Made by a program: the position numbers and the translations under genes | Assembly: GCA_031761405.1 (NCBI GenBank) | Contig: JASEVX010000097.1 | Coordinates: 366,289-430,288, forward strand | Source of the DNA: Serripes groenlandicus | Taxonomy: Eukaryota; Mollusca; Bivalvia; Cardiida; Cardiidae | Length of the DNA stretch: 64,000 nt | Reading direction: 5' to 3' | The notes under the pieces: model-generated | What the model was told of the DNA's origin: nothing | Database searches by the model: none | The model's input: only the letters and a program-made list of their open reading frames with translations | Shown: piece by piece, positions 1-12,700 of the stretch | Layout of the letters: each line of letters starts with the position of its first letter | Numbering within the stretch: position 1 is the stretch's first letter

Positions 1-418
1 TAGTGTTGGGAATGAATTATTTCTGAATCAGCTGTCTCCTGGTATTGAAGCTTTTCTTTTTGCTTTAGTTCATAATGTATGGAATGAAGTAATTAGCTGT
101 CTGCTGGTATTGAAACATTGTGTTGTGCATAATGTAAATATTTTGCCTTAGCCCAGGCTGCGTTTGTTTCGCTGGAGGCCAATTTAGTTGGCGGCGAACT
201 GTGCCTTGGTAAAACCGGGCCACGTTAGGTTCGTTTGGCGGCCAGCGAAGTTGAAAGTGTTTAATGAAGTTACATATGACATTTCAGTCTCCTTCTGATA
301 CCCAGGGGAGGCTAGTTGCAATGTTGTATTTGATGCAGCCTAATTTGGGCTTGCTATTAACATTTTGAATCCATTTATTGATTTGTGTTTTCGATGCCTA
401 ATTTGGGTTTTTGTTGGG

Positions 419-1300
419 CTAGCTATTGACATTTTGAGCAGCCCCTTTTGTTTGATCTGTTTGCTGGTTGTCTAAAAGCCGCAGCCAATTACTGGGCAAA
501 AATATAACAAAATAATAATAGAATAAATATAAAAGTAAAAATATATATTTGTGTTGCATTTCATCAATTTCTCCGTAATAACGGTTCGCAACGTGATCGT
601 TATCTTCGGTGGTCTGTCTCACTCTGGTATTTAATAACTGTTTATCAGAGTCCGGTAAAAAGTTACACTTGCTTAAATAATGTTGGTAACGTGATCTGCC
701 AGCTTGTTTACATAGTGGGCAGATTGGCGTTCGTTTAGGACTTGAAGGTAATTTGGGTTTGAAGGTAGATCTCAGAACCTTGGATTTGTTGAGCGATTGA
801 ATTTCATCCAGTAAGCTGTCTAACGCCCGTGAGATCTCAGGTTTGCAGGAAGCTAGTGTCTTCGATCGGAAGTCTGTTCCATAGCGCTGTTTGACAAGAG
901 CCGGGAGACCTGGATGAATTAAGCGAAGCCACGTCAGAATGATGAAATGTTCCATCGATGGGGTAAGATCTTCGTCGTCAGTTGGGAGGTCCCCATGATG
1001 TGTAATATTGCCACCTGCCTTGAGAAGGTTGTCTTCTGCGAAACTAATTAGTCTCTGGTACAAATCCTCCGGGCGCTCGTCGGGTTCCAATTTAATGTCA
1101 TTGAAGTTCAAAAAGTTTGACCCTGAGCTTTGAAAGCCATAATGAAGACGAATAGCTTGCCATACATTTACTAGGGATGTAGAGTTCTTGATGATCGTAC
1201 TTCTTGAAATGATAGGACAGTAGTTCGCAATTTGTCCAAGCATTAAATCGAGGTGGGCTATTTTCTGTTCCGCTGTACGTCGTTTCGCCTCCGGAACTGC
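419..1300 (-). CDS. Partial gag-like ORF of an LTR-type retroelement
   Basis: An open reading frame on the minus strand whose first methionine is at 1243. The frame stays open upstream through 1300 and enters the assembly gap, so the true start is probably lost and Met 1243 is internal. The protein has a gag-like helical region and a zinc-knuckle-like cluster CPLCKQAG...H....C (C-x2-C-x9-H-x4-C) around 660-720. After about position 570 the translation becomes Phe/Tyr/Leu-rich and looks like non-coding AT-rich DNA read through to a chance stop, so the C terminus is probably not genuine. No protease, reverse transcriptase or integrase frame follows, and no LTR pair is visible. Gag identity rests on remembered similarity to molluscan retroelement proteins and the knuckle; a domesticated gag-like gene is an alternative. 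Confidence 0.55.
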   Translation of the reverse strand, partial: AVPEAKRRTAEQKIAHLDLMLGQIANYCPIISRSTIIKNSTSLVNVWQAIRLHYGFQSSGSNFLNFNDIKLEPDERPEDLYQRLISFAEDNLLKAGGNITHHGDLPTDDEDLTPSMEHFIILTWLRLIHPGLPALVKQRYGTDFRSKTLASCKPEISRALDSLLDEIQSLNKSKVLRSTFKPKLPSSPKRTPICPLCKQAGRSRYQHYLSKCNFLPDSDKQLLNTRVRQTTEDNDHVANRYYGEIDEMQHKYIFLLLYLFYYYFVIFLPSNWLRLLDNQQTDQTKGAAQNVNS

Positions 1301-1500
1301 NNNNNNNNNNNNNNNNNNNNNNNNNNNNNNNNNNNNNNNNNNNNNNNNNNNNNNNNNNNNNNNNNNNNNNNNNNNNNNNNNNNNNNNNNNNNNNNNNNNN
1401 NNNNNNNNNNNNNNNNNNNNNNNNNNNNNNNNNNNNNNNNNNNNNNNNNNNNNNNNNNNNNNNNNNNNNNNNNNNNNNNNNNNNNNNNNNNNNNNNNNNN
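1301..1500. other. Assembly gap (200 N)
   Basis: Exactly 200 N characters, a conventional placeholder size, so the real length is unknown. ORFs drawn across it are artefacts. It truncates the gag-like frame on its left side. Confidence 0.99.
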
Positions 1501-2973
1501 AACATATTACAATTGTGTTTGTTTAAAAACACTAAGTAATGACACATCTAAAATTAAATAAATATTCCGATGTTTTAGGTATTTTCAGTTTCTTTATTTT
1601 GACTCGCATTTATGTTTTTTTGTTTTATTTACGAAGACAAAACAGTCCCTATTAGCTAGACTGGTATACTTTATTTTACACTATATACTACATGTACTCA
1701 AAAGGCGATAACTACAAACCTTTATATCGCAGTCTAATTTGTTTACATACGCGCACCTGCTTGAAGCGTGACTCGCGAATACCAACTGCGTAGATCAATC
1801 TACTTTGCAGAGAGCCGTCTCTTTACACTCACTTACAAATAGTAAATCGTTGGTGATTTAAAATGTTTATTTGGTTCGAAACAAATGAAGAAAAGAACAA
1901 ACCGAGATAAAACTAGTTTTAATAGAAAAATTACTTTGAACGAACACTCTCTGCCTATAAAGAGAGTTTCAAGAACGACACCTCTGCGAATAAGAAAGAA
2001 TCGGGTCTTTCGTACAAAATTAGTTCGTCCTTGACAATTTTAAATGTGTCATTTAATTCCCTAAAGGCATATTGCTTCCGATTGACACATAATAATATAA
2101 TTTTAAAACATGAGTAGTTTGTTATTTTCGTTATAAAAAAGGAAAGAATTAAAATAAATTAACATGTTGTAGGGCTCAGTTTATGTTCGAAATTAAGTTT
2201 AAATTATACAACAATTTCAATGAGATTTTACTGTTTAGTTGATATTATATTTCGAAGGTGGTCTAATTTATAAATATTGGACTACATTTCAACATTTGTT
2301 AAAGTATGATATAATTAGGATGCCAAGCTAATATCATTTTGAGAAAAAGAGAAAACTCATGTCTTCAGCGATTTAACCCTTAACTCATTGTTTTAAAAGT
2401 AGATTGCTGCAAAGGTGTCCACTGTTGACTTTAATAGAGGAAATGTAAAAGGGCGTGCTATTGCATGCAAATCCTAAATTGTCTGTTTTGTGGTTTTATT
2501 GAAAAATAATAAAATTCAAATATGTTGACAAACATCTTGAAAAGTGTATGTGGAATTCACAAATCTTATAATTATTCCTTAATGAAAGCACTGTATACAT
2601 ACTAAGACTAATGATTGGCAAGATTTCTCATTTCCATTACTGTTTATGATCAATAACTAGTTGGTTGTGTGTATGGTCAACCTACTTTGGAATAGAGATT
2701 GATCATAAACAATGAAAGGCTTCAATTAGAATTCACTTCGTTGACAAAACAATGCAAGTTATGATACATTTTCACTTGACCCCACCCCTGATGTTCCAAT
2801 ATGCCCCTCAGTTGATTCAACTACTATAATGTTAGTGTTATGCATAACTGCACTATGGATATCCGGCGACATTGATGCGTTGCATCAACCTTCTCTTGTA
2901 TATAGACAGAGAGAATACTACGTTAAACCACAACAAAGCAGATGTGTAGCACTCTACCTGTCTGTTTTATTTA
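1501..2973. other. AT-rich intergenic sequence, nothing recognised
   Basis: I see no exon-like reading frame, tandem repeat or RNA gene here. The short ORF beginning at 2829 runs into the palindromic repeat that starts at 2974 and has no protein-like composition. Confidence 0.5.
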
Positions 2974-3233
2974 TGGCGTCCCGCGAGAAAACCAACATGG
3001 TGGTCTCTGCGTAAATTATCGACCCGGATCAGCCTAAGCATGCCACGCAGGCTAACCCGGACGGACACTTTTCCCCTCCTGTTGATTTTCTGTTTCTGTT
3101 TCAGGAATCATTACTCTATAGATACCTCTATCCCTCTGAGATGGAAAGTGTCGGCCCTATTAGTCTGCGCAGGCTGATCTGGATCGATACATTACGCAGA
3201 ATCTATAATGTTGTTTTTATCATGGAACGGCTC
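2974..3233. mobile_element. ~260-bp palindromic MITE-like element, copy 1
   Basis: Begins ggcgtcccgcgagaaaacc and ends ttttatcatggaacggctc, which are imperfect inverted repeats of each other. The inversion continues inward for about 95 bp per side through the pieces 'tctgcgtaa...tatcgacccggatcagcct' and their complements. Three further copies occur at 19665, 32494 and 33367. It has no coding capacity. It lies just downstream of the receptor gene's stop codon (the gene is on the minus strand). Confidence 0.75.
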
Positions 3234-3628
3234 GTTTGTGGCGAGACACATTTGACAGTAAAACAAATGATTAACTTTGTTTTATATTTATCTATGTGTA
3301 ATACACCTATTTTGGCACAATCGGACCAAACTACTTCGCTGTTCGTATATTGGATCTGACAACCACACCTAAAAGGTCATCTAAAATTACCCTTAACATT
3401 TTTAAATTCATTATCAGGTTCTCATTTTGTGTCCAATAAAATCGCACGATACAACCAACGTGCGGCCATCACAGCTTCTCTACATCGGATTGTTATATGG
3501 GTTATCTCCCCTTTTGGTACCTTACGATTTTGTTGGTGACCACTTGATTGGCTAATGCAATGCTCAATCTGAGACGATCTATAATAGACAGTCATCAGAT
3601 CTAAACGAGCTGCCTATTGCTTCGAAAT

Positions 3629-3758
3629 TTAGATTTTGTTTTTTTGTGTTGTTGTGTTGCCAGGGGATACATGTACATTGTCTTCACAACCAGCGTATGC
3701 AGGATTTGCATAAGAATTGACTCCATCATTCGTGGGCTCATCTTCTCTTTCATTGTTT
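3629..3758 (-). CDS. Receptor exon 18: terminal cytoplasmic exon with NPxY and stop
   Basis: Starts at the same acceptor (gaatttcag) as the other tail exons in phase 2, then reads NNEREDEPTNDGVNSYANPAY before diverging and reaching TAA at 3629-3631. NPAY is an NPxY motif, the docking site for PTB adaptors in MEGF10, Draper and CED-1 receptors. No convincing poly(A) signal was located just downstream. Confidence 0.68.
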
Positions 3759-6700
3759 CTGAAATTCAATAAACGAAACAATGTGAAACAAAGCGCACAG
3801 TCACACTGAATGCTTGATATTGTGAATATACAGTAATCGCGGACGCTGAATTGATAATTCGGACTACTTCATTCGACAAAATGTAGTAACAGTGCTCGCT
3901 TGAAATGAGTTTTGAAAATATTGCGGAAAAAGAAGAAATTGCCACAAACTAGCCTTGTTTCCTTTTCCCACATTGTTTTATATAAAACAATTATACATAC
4001 ACGTTTCCAATACTTTTCTAAGTTGAATTCAAAGTTTAAACACTCCTGAAGTTTTCAGACTATTTCATTCGAATATAGGAAGATACAGTGTCCTCTTGAA
4101 TGTTCCGTTGCCTAATGTAGCAGATGAGTTTTGAAAATATTGTGGAAAAATATGAAATTGCCACAAACGAGCCATATCTTCTTTTCCCACATTCTTTTTT
4201 TATATATTTTGATGATTTTCTAAGATGTTTCAAAGCCTAGACACCTCTGAAGTATTCGGACTATTTCGTTCGAATATAGGAAGATATAGTCCCCTCTTGA
4301 ATGCCTTATGCAGCGGATGAGTTTTTGAAAATATTGTGGATAACAAGAAGTTGCCACAAACGAACCACTTCTCCTTTTCCAACATTGTTTATTCATAAAA
4401 CAAAAAATATATACCTTTTTTCCTTAATTGTCGTTAATACAGGGGATAAATTATCTTCACTTCCAGAACTTCCAGGATTTTCATTAGTATCGTCTCCACC
4501 ATTCGCGGAATTATCTTTTGTTTCATTATTTCTGAAATTCAAAAAACGAAACAATGTGAAACAAAGCGCACAGCCACGATGAATGCTAGATACTGTGAAT
4601 CTACAGTTTCCGCGGAAGCTGAATAGATAATTCGGACTACTTCATTCGAAAAAATGTAGACTTTACATTCCACTATTGAATGTTCTGTCGCCTTATGCAG
4701 CAAATTAGTTTTGAAAATATTGCGGACAAAATATGAAATTGCCACAAACGAGCTATATCTTCTTTTCCAATATTCCTTTATATATTTCGGTGATTTTCTA
4801 AGATGTTTCAAAGCCTAGACACCTCTGAAGTATTCGGACTATTTCGTTCGAATATAGGAAGATATAGTCCCCTCTTGAATGCCTTATGCAGCGGATGAGT
4901 TTTTGAAAATATTGTGGATAACAAGAAGTTGCCACAAACGAACCACTTCTCCTTTTCCAACATTGTTTATTCATAAAACAAAACATATATACCTTTTTTC
5001 CTTAATTGTCGTTAATACAGGGGATAAATTATCTTCACTTCCAGAACTTCCAGGATTTTCATTAGTATCGTCTCCACCATTCGCGGAATTATCTTTTGTT
5101 TCATTATTTCTGAAATTCAAAAAACGAAACAATGTGAAACAAAGCGCACAGCCACGATGCATGCTAGATACTGTGAATCTACAGTTTCCGCGGACGCTGA
5201 ATAGATAATTCGGACTACTTCATTCGAAAAAATGTAGACTTTACATTCCACTATTGAATGTTCTGTCGCCTTATGCAGCAAATTAGTTTTGAAAATATTG
5301 CGGGCAAAATATGAAATTGCCACAAACGAGCTATATCTTCTTTTCCAATATTCCTTTATATAACCCTATTTCGACGATTTTCTAAGATGTATTCAAAGCT
5401 TTAACACCCCTGAAGTTTTCAGACTATTTCATTCGAATATAGGAATATACAGTGCCCACTTGAATGTTCTGTCGCATTATGCAGCATATGAGTTTTGAAA
5501 AAAATGCGGAAAAAGAAGAAATTGCCACAAACGAGCCATTTTCCTTTTCCCACATTGTTTTATATAACGCAATTTTGTTTACACATTTCCAATAATTTGC
5601 TTAGATATATTCAAAGCTTAAACAACCCTGAAGGGATCAGACTATTTCATTCGAATATAGGAATATACAGTACCCTCTTGAATGCTATGTCGCTTATGCA
5701 GCGGATGAGCTTTGAAGTATTGTGGAAAGAAATGAAATTGCTACAAACGAGCCATATCTTCTTTTCCCACATTCTTGTATGTAACCCTATTTCGATGATA
5801 GTTTAATTCATTCCAGATGTACGAAGAATGTGTTACATCTGTAAAAAGAAATAAATAAACATACTAAATACCTAGACACGCCTGAAGTGTTCAGACTATT
5901 TCATTCGAATATAGGAATATACAGTGTCCTCTTGAATGCCTTATGCAGCGGACGAGTTTTGAAAATATCGAAGAAAACAAGAAGTTACCCAAAACAAACC
6001 ACTTCTCTTTTTCCAACATTGTTTAATCATGAAGACAATATACTTTTTATCGGTATTTTTCGTGAATACAGGGGATAAATAATCTTCACTTCCAGAACTT
6101 CCAGCATTTTTATTAGTATTGTCGCCACCATTCGCGGGATCATCTTTTGTTTCATTGATCCTGAAATTAAATAAACGAAACAATGTGGAAACAATGTGAA
6201 ACAATGTGAAACAAAGCGCACAGTGACGATGAATGCTAGATACTGTGAATATGCAGTATCCGCGGACGCTGAATACAATACAACACATTACAATATATTT
6301 ATTCGTAATATAAGGCCACCGGCCCACAATACATATACAATCTGACAAATTAATTGATTTGAGTAACGTCCAGTAAATATGATCTATATGTACATCTAGG
6401 TAATTATGACGGCATAATAAATAATTTTATTCATTTGTATGTGATTTAACCAAGTATTGACTTCTTTTAATTTCTTCATATAAGTATTTCTTTTTTTGAT
6501 TGAGATTGTTAAAGATTTAGCCAATATAAAATTTAAGGCTTTGTGTTGACATTTCATGATCGTATTGAACAGGTGCAGTGTTGATGGTTTATTATACCAA
6601 TCTTGAGGAAAATAACATTTTCTTATATCATCATATAATGGACAATTCAATAAAAAGTGAAATTCATCCTCAACAACATGTACATTTTTCTTTAAAAACA

Positions 6701-9700
6701 ATATTTACAATATCTAAATAATCTTTCAGTCTTGTTATGGTTTCTATTCTATTGATAAATTGTGGTTTGAGCATCTAAAGTTTGCTAAAGTGCGTCGATG
6801 TATGTATGTATGTCATGTCAATTGTTAAGTACACTATCTACTAATAGAGATTTATATTGTTTATAATAATGTGCTTTCGGAGATTCATTAATTTTTGCTT
6901 GCCAATTTTGTAATGTTTTATTTCTATAATGCGTCGCTTAAATAGTTTTATGAATGTTTTAGAATCACCGACTTCATTTGAAATCCAAACAAATCCAAAT
7001 CCATGTTCAAATAGGAGTGACTTAATTTAAGATGCATATGTTATTCTACCCGATTTTTCCAAAGATCGTAACATGTTATAACACGGCTTAGGAAATATGT
7101 GGTCAGGCATAGTTATCAACTTGGTCCAATATTTAATACAATTACAAATATAATGAACGGCCATTGCATATCGTCCGCATTCTCCTTATACAAAAAAGAA
7201 ACCAGCTGTATTTTGATTTGAATTACATAGTCGTTTGCAGAACTTGGCATGTACCTTTTCTGTGCTGTTATAATACCTCATATCCCCAAATGAATGTCAG
7301 AACCAAAACATAGATAATTCGGACTACTACATTCATCAAAATGTAGATACAGAGCACTCTTGAATAATCTGTCGCCTAATGCAACAGATAAGTATTGAAC
7401 ATATTGCGGAGAAAGAAAAAATATCCACAAACGAACTTTTCCTACATTGTAAAATAAAAAAAAAATATACTGACATATTTTCGTCAATTGTCGAGTATAC
7501 AGGGTCTGTAGGTCCTTCACTCCCAGCATTATCATAAGTATTGGCTCCACCATTCGCAGGATCATCTGTTATTTCATTGTTTCTGAAATTCAATAAACGA
7601 AACAATGTGAAACCATGTGAAACAAAGTGCACAGTCACAGTGAATGCTAGATACTGTGAATATACAGTATCCGCGGACACTGAATAGATAATTCGGACTA
7701 CTTCATTCGATATAATGTAGATACAGTGCCTTCTTGAATGTCTCAATAAACGAAACAACGTGAAACAAAGTGCACAGTCACAATGAATGCTAGATACTGT
7801 GAATATACAGTATCCGCGGACACTGAATAGATCATTCGGACTACTTCATTCGATACAATGTAGATACAGTGCCCTCTTGAATGTCTCAAAAAACGAAACA
7901 ACGTGAAACAAAGTGCACAGTCACAATGAATGCTAGATACTGTGAATATACAGTATCCGCGGACACTGAATAGATCATTCGGACTACTTCATTCGATACA
8001 ATGTAGATACAGTGCCTTCTTGAATGTCTCAAAAAACGAAACAACGTGAAACAAAGTGCACAGTCACAATGAATGCTAGATACTGTGAAAATACAGTATC
8101 CGCGGACACTGAATAGATCATTCGGACTACTTCATTCGACTCAATGTAGATACAGTGCTGTCTTTAATGTTCTGTCGCTTAAAGCAACAGATGAGTTTTG
8201 AAAATATTGCAGAGAAAAAAAAAATATCCGCAAAAAAACAGCTTCTCCTTTTCCCACATTGTTAAAAAAAAATATATATATATACTGACGGAATTTCGGT
8301 AAGTGACAAGTATTCGGGGACTGTTTGCTTTTTATTTCGAGCACTTCCCGGAATTTCATAAGGTTTGTCTCCACTATTCGCAGGATCATCTTTTGTTTCG
8401 TTGTTTCTGAAATTCAATAAACGAAACAATGTGAAAGAAAGTGCACAGTCACACTGAATGCTATATACTGTGAATATACAGTATCCGCGGACGCTGAATA
8501 GATACTTCGGACTACTTCATTCGACACAATGTAGATTCATACGGAATATTACGTTGCGGGAGCGATAAAAGGGTTTGTATTGCACTACAAGTAGCGTGGA
8601 AAAATCGATATCTTACGAGACCGAAGGTCGAGTTAGATATGGATTTTCCCACGCTACGAGTCGTGCAATACGAACACATTTATCGCTCCCGCAACGTAAT
8701 ATTCCTTTTATTATATACCTACGATCTATGAAGAACGAAAAAACTAACAAATATACAGATTCGATATATTTTAGATTGGGGATACAATTTTGTAATCTTG
8801 AAATGAAAAGTGAATGGCGAGTGAATATTTACTACAATACTTAGGCCACGCCCCTAGAAAGTATGCTAATAGTCCCGCCCAATAACATTATCAAATTAAA
8901 AATGACAACATAATCTTTATTTGCGGGGTTTTATTAAATTTGACGCTAGGTTTTCGATACATACAATAGAAACAATTTTCCTAAATATTATTGGTTGTCT
9001 GCATATTTTACTACGTAGCGCAGATTCAAAACGGGAACTTCGCTGAAAGTAGACCGCGCACTGTCTGACGTCACAATCTTGTATTTTCAGCGCGTGTATA
9101 TACGGAATTTTAATCTGTCGTGTCTGAACTGCGCATGTCAATCTGCATATATTTCAACCGGAAAATGTACAGGCATGTAATAAAGTGCCTTCTTCAATGT
9201 CTCAATAAACGAAACAATGTGAAACAAGGCGCACAGTCACACTGAATGCTAGATACTGTGAATATACAGTAATCGCGAACACTGAATATATAATTCGGAC
9301 TACTTCATTCGATATAATGTAGTTACAGTGCCCTCTTGAATGTTCTTTTGCCTTATACAGCAGATGAGCTTTGAACAAATATTGCGGAAAAATATGAAAT
9401 TGCCACAAACGAGTCATGTTTCCCTTTTCCTCAGTATTATATATATATATATATATAAAAAAATACTGACACGTTTCCAAAAATGTTCTAAGATGTATTC
9501 AAAGCCTAGACACCTGAAATGTTCGGACTATTTCATTTGAATCTGGGACTACTAATACGTATTTGTAGTCCCTGTTTGATTATAAGAAGATACGGTGCTC
9601 TCTTGAATGTTCTGTCACCTTATGTAGCAAATGAGTTTTGAAAATATTGCGGAAAAAGATATAATTGCCACAAACGAACAACTTCTCCTTTCCCCACATT

Positions 9701-12700
9701 GTTTATTATAAAACAACATACAAACATATTTTCGATAATGTTATAGGATAATGTTAAAGTCTAGACGACTCTGAAGCATCATATGCGCTTGTTTATGGGA
9801 AAATGTACATGTCATAGGCTGAACTAGATCTACACTGGTCAAATGTTACTCATACTAGTTTATCAGAGGCATATATCAACCTGTGGTGATCATGAGTAGG
9901 TGTGCAGTGTGATTCGAACCTACACAGTTCAGAAATGCAAACGCTGTACCTTTTCCAAATGGACGGGATCGTATTAGATAAACAGTTAAACCCATTCCCA
10001 CGCATTTTGACGCAGCTGCAGTAAATCATTTTTAAAACAATAATGCAAAAGGAGAAAGTGGAAGACAGTCGTACAGTCGTAGAGCGTTGGCATTTCATAC
10101 TAAATGTCCCGGTTTCGAATCCCGTGATGAACGAGTTCTGCCTTTGGGAGTTTTCGACACTGACGGCGCGAGTTATAAATTCCGTCTACAGGTAGCCGAT
10201 ATCGAACGTGATTAATATAAGCTTCAAGCATGTTTCGCAATCGATGTAAAATAAATAAGTTTAAATTAAAAGGAGAAATTGCTCACAATGTTTTAACATT
10301 TTGAACACTTTTAAATTATAATTCTTTCATTGATAGAGGTGTTTTCTATGATTTACCGAGATGTCTTCTACATCGGATTTGTTGTACGTCGGAAAAGGGT
10401 TTAAATCGAGTTTACCGAATAAGGGCGAGTTAAACCATCGACACTAGTCTAGTACCGAAAACCGCAATGCGCATGTACATCATCGAACGGGCATTAGTCG
10501 AACATTAGTTAACTGTCATGGCAACGACTGAGAGGGTTATTTTTCCGTTATTTGTTGGAGTATTGAATAATGATATTAACATTTGATTTGGGAGACAGCA
10601 GGAATATATTGTAAGCATGCTTTTAAATAGCAGACAGTCCACCCCTAAAGTGACAAATTATACGACAGAGGTGTTTAATATCGCCTAAAAGTTGATTTAC
10701 AAACTTCAATAGATCCAGGTTTTACCTGGAACGGCCATCTTGTTTATACACTAATAACATCGACCAGAGCAAACGCGTGTCAAATTATAGTCGCTATAGT
10801 TCGTGATCGAAATCGCCCCAGGAGATTACCTGCATCGTTTCCAAAGTACAACAATAACGATGACGACCAACACAATAACGATAACAACCACTCCAACAAC
10901 AATCCATGTATAGGGAATGGAACTGGAACTGGAACTTGCATCTATAATAAACGTTTGTGCTTCATTAAGCCTTTCCAAAATATAACAAATCTACAGCAGA
11001 CGACTTTGAAAATATGGACATTTTCTGTTAATGGAAGTATGATAATTTAATTGAGTTGAAAAATTGAGGAAAATTGAGAAATTGCTCATGATAAACAATT
11101 TCTCCATTTGACACAACGTTTTCAAATGTCGTCTACTGCATTAGTGAATGAGTGAAATGATTAACAGCCTCAGTATTGTAGTGGTTAGAGCTTCCACCTC
11201 TATAGCAAAGATCAGGGTTTGATCCCCGGTCGTGTCATACCAAAGACTCGAAAAAGTATAGCTTCAGATGCGCTAGTGTCTGGATAACATTACCAGTAGT
11301 CATGGATGTCTAACCAAGAAACGCCGTGACATGACTTAAACACAGTTGAAAGCGAGTTGAACGTCATTACATATCAGCCGGTAGAAGCTGATGTTCATCG
11401 ATACAGGAAGGATCGTCAATTCGAATGTCGACTCCGTCATCCATTCTTCCCGAAGACTCACAAAGGTCATTGAAAGAAGAACCAGTCGTCTTTCGGTAGA
11501 TTCAAAAGTACTTGTAGAAAAGTAACCAGAGTAAAATGACGCATGAGGTACTGGTGTGTGCTCAGAATGTCTTTATACACCGAGTGCTCGACCACTCTAT
11601 TGTCTGTGTAAATTGAACTGTCACAAAAGGAATACATAGAAAGCTCAAGCACGTAGAACTACAATCAAACAAGTGCTAAAGGCCACCTTGGAAAAGCAAT
11701 TCCCTGTTTATAGCAACCACACTTTTAGTTTCCCAAAATAACTCTTCAATTAAAGACCACATGTAAACAGAGACCAGAATATTGCATTCCCATTGGTTCT
11801 TATACACATGTTTCACTGCATATAGTAAAGTGACCTTTGGAGGTATTCATCATGCGACAGCAACGGACAATACTAATAGAAGCGCATCCATTTCAAGACA
11901 CTTCAGACAACATTTTACATGAATATATGTGGATATGATTGCATAGGTGCGCTGGCTTATAATTATACACATTAATATAAATACGCTTATATTGGTTTTC
12001 CAGAAGAACGACTTAATATATTTACTCTGATTACACCGTAGACCCAGGTACCCTGGCTCACAACCATTCTTACAGTGACCCGTTTGTGGGTTACATAGTT
12101 GTCCATCAGAACAATGACCACATGTAGATAGACAATGTTCTCCGTATGTTCCATCAACACATTCTGAAATCAATATCAATCGGTTGGTGTAGGAAAGTAA
12201 ATGTCGGAAAGTATGAACAGATTACTTAGTAAATATTTTACAAAGACAAGACAAAGACAAACTTGTATTGACATAAATTGAAATGAAACACACCTTGAGC
12301 ATAGAATATAACGCAAGTATATAATACGGATCACTACCGTTGGATGATCTAAATATATTGATGATTTATTTGAGAAGGAAACTAGTTTGACTTGAATATT
12401 AGGCGAAATGAAAAACACAAAGAGGGCCTTGCACGCTATTAACTGAAAGTAATGTTCTATTACAAACAATGCAACCTGCGTATAAAGACTACCCATGGGA
12501 ACACAACACTATGACATTTGTTCATAGATGGTCTTTAATTGATGGTAGCGGTCATTTATGCAGAATATGAGTTATTTGGAAACTGAAAGTGTAAATGGTA
12601 TAGACATGGACTAAAGTGCTAAAGACCATCATGGAATAGCAATTCCCTGTTTATACCAACCACACTTTTAGTTTCCCAAAATGACCCTTCAATTAAAGGC

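Larger units (their letters stand above)
4223..5378. repeat. 578-bp tandem duplication carrying exons 16 and 17
   Basis: 4223-4800 and 4801-5378 are nearly identical direct copies; for example the same frame recurs at 4301 and 4879. Each copy has one cytoplasmic exon with its flanking intron. Confidence 0.9.

Noticed and set aside
1098..1561. ORFs spanning the run of N
   Set aside because: They are open only because N codons are read through.
9202..9480. A further cytoplasmic exon of the receptor
   Set aside because: Only intron motifs of the repeat are present; the acceptor is followed by the deletion join and the conserved NNETKDD core is missing.
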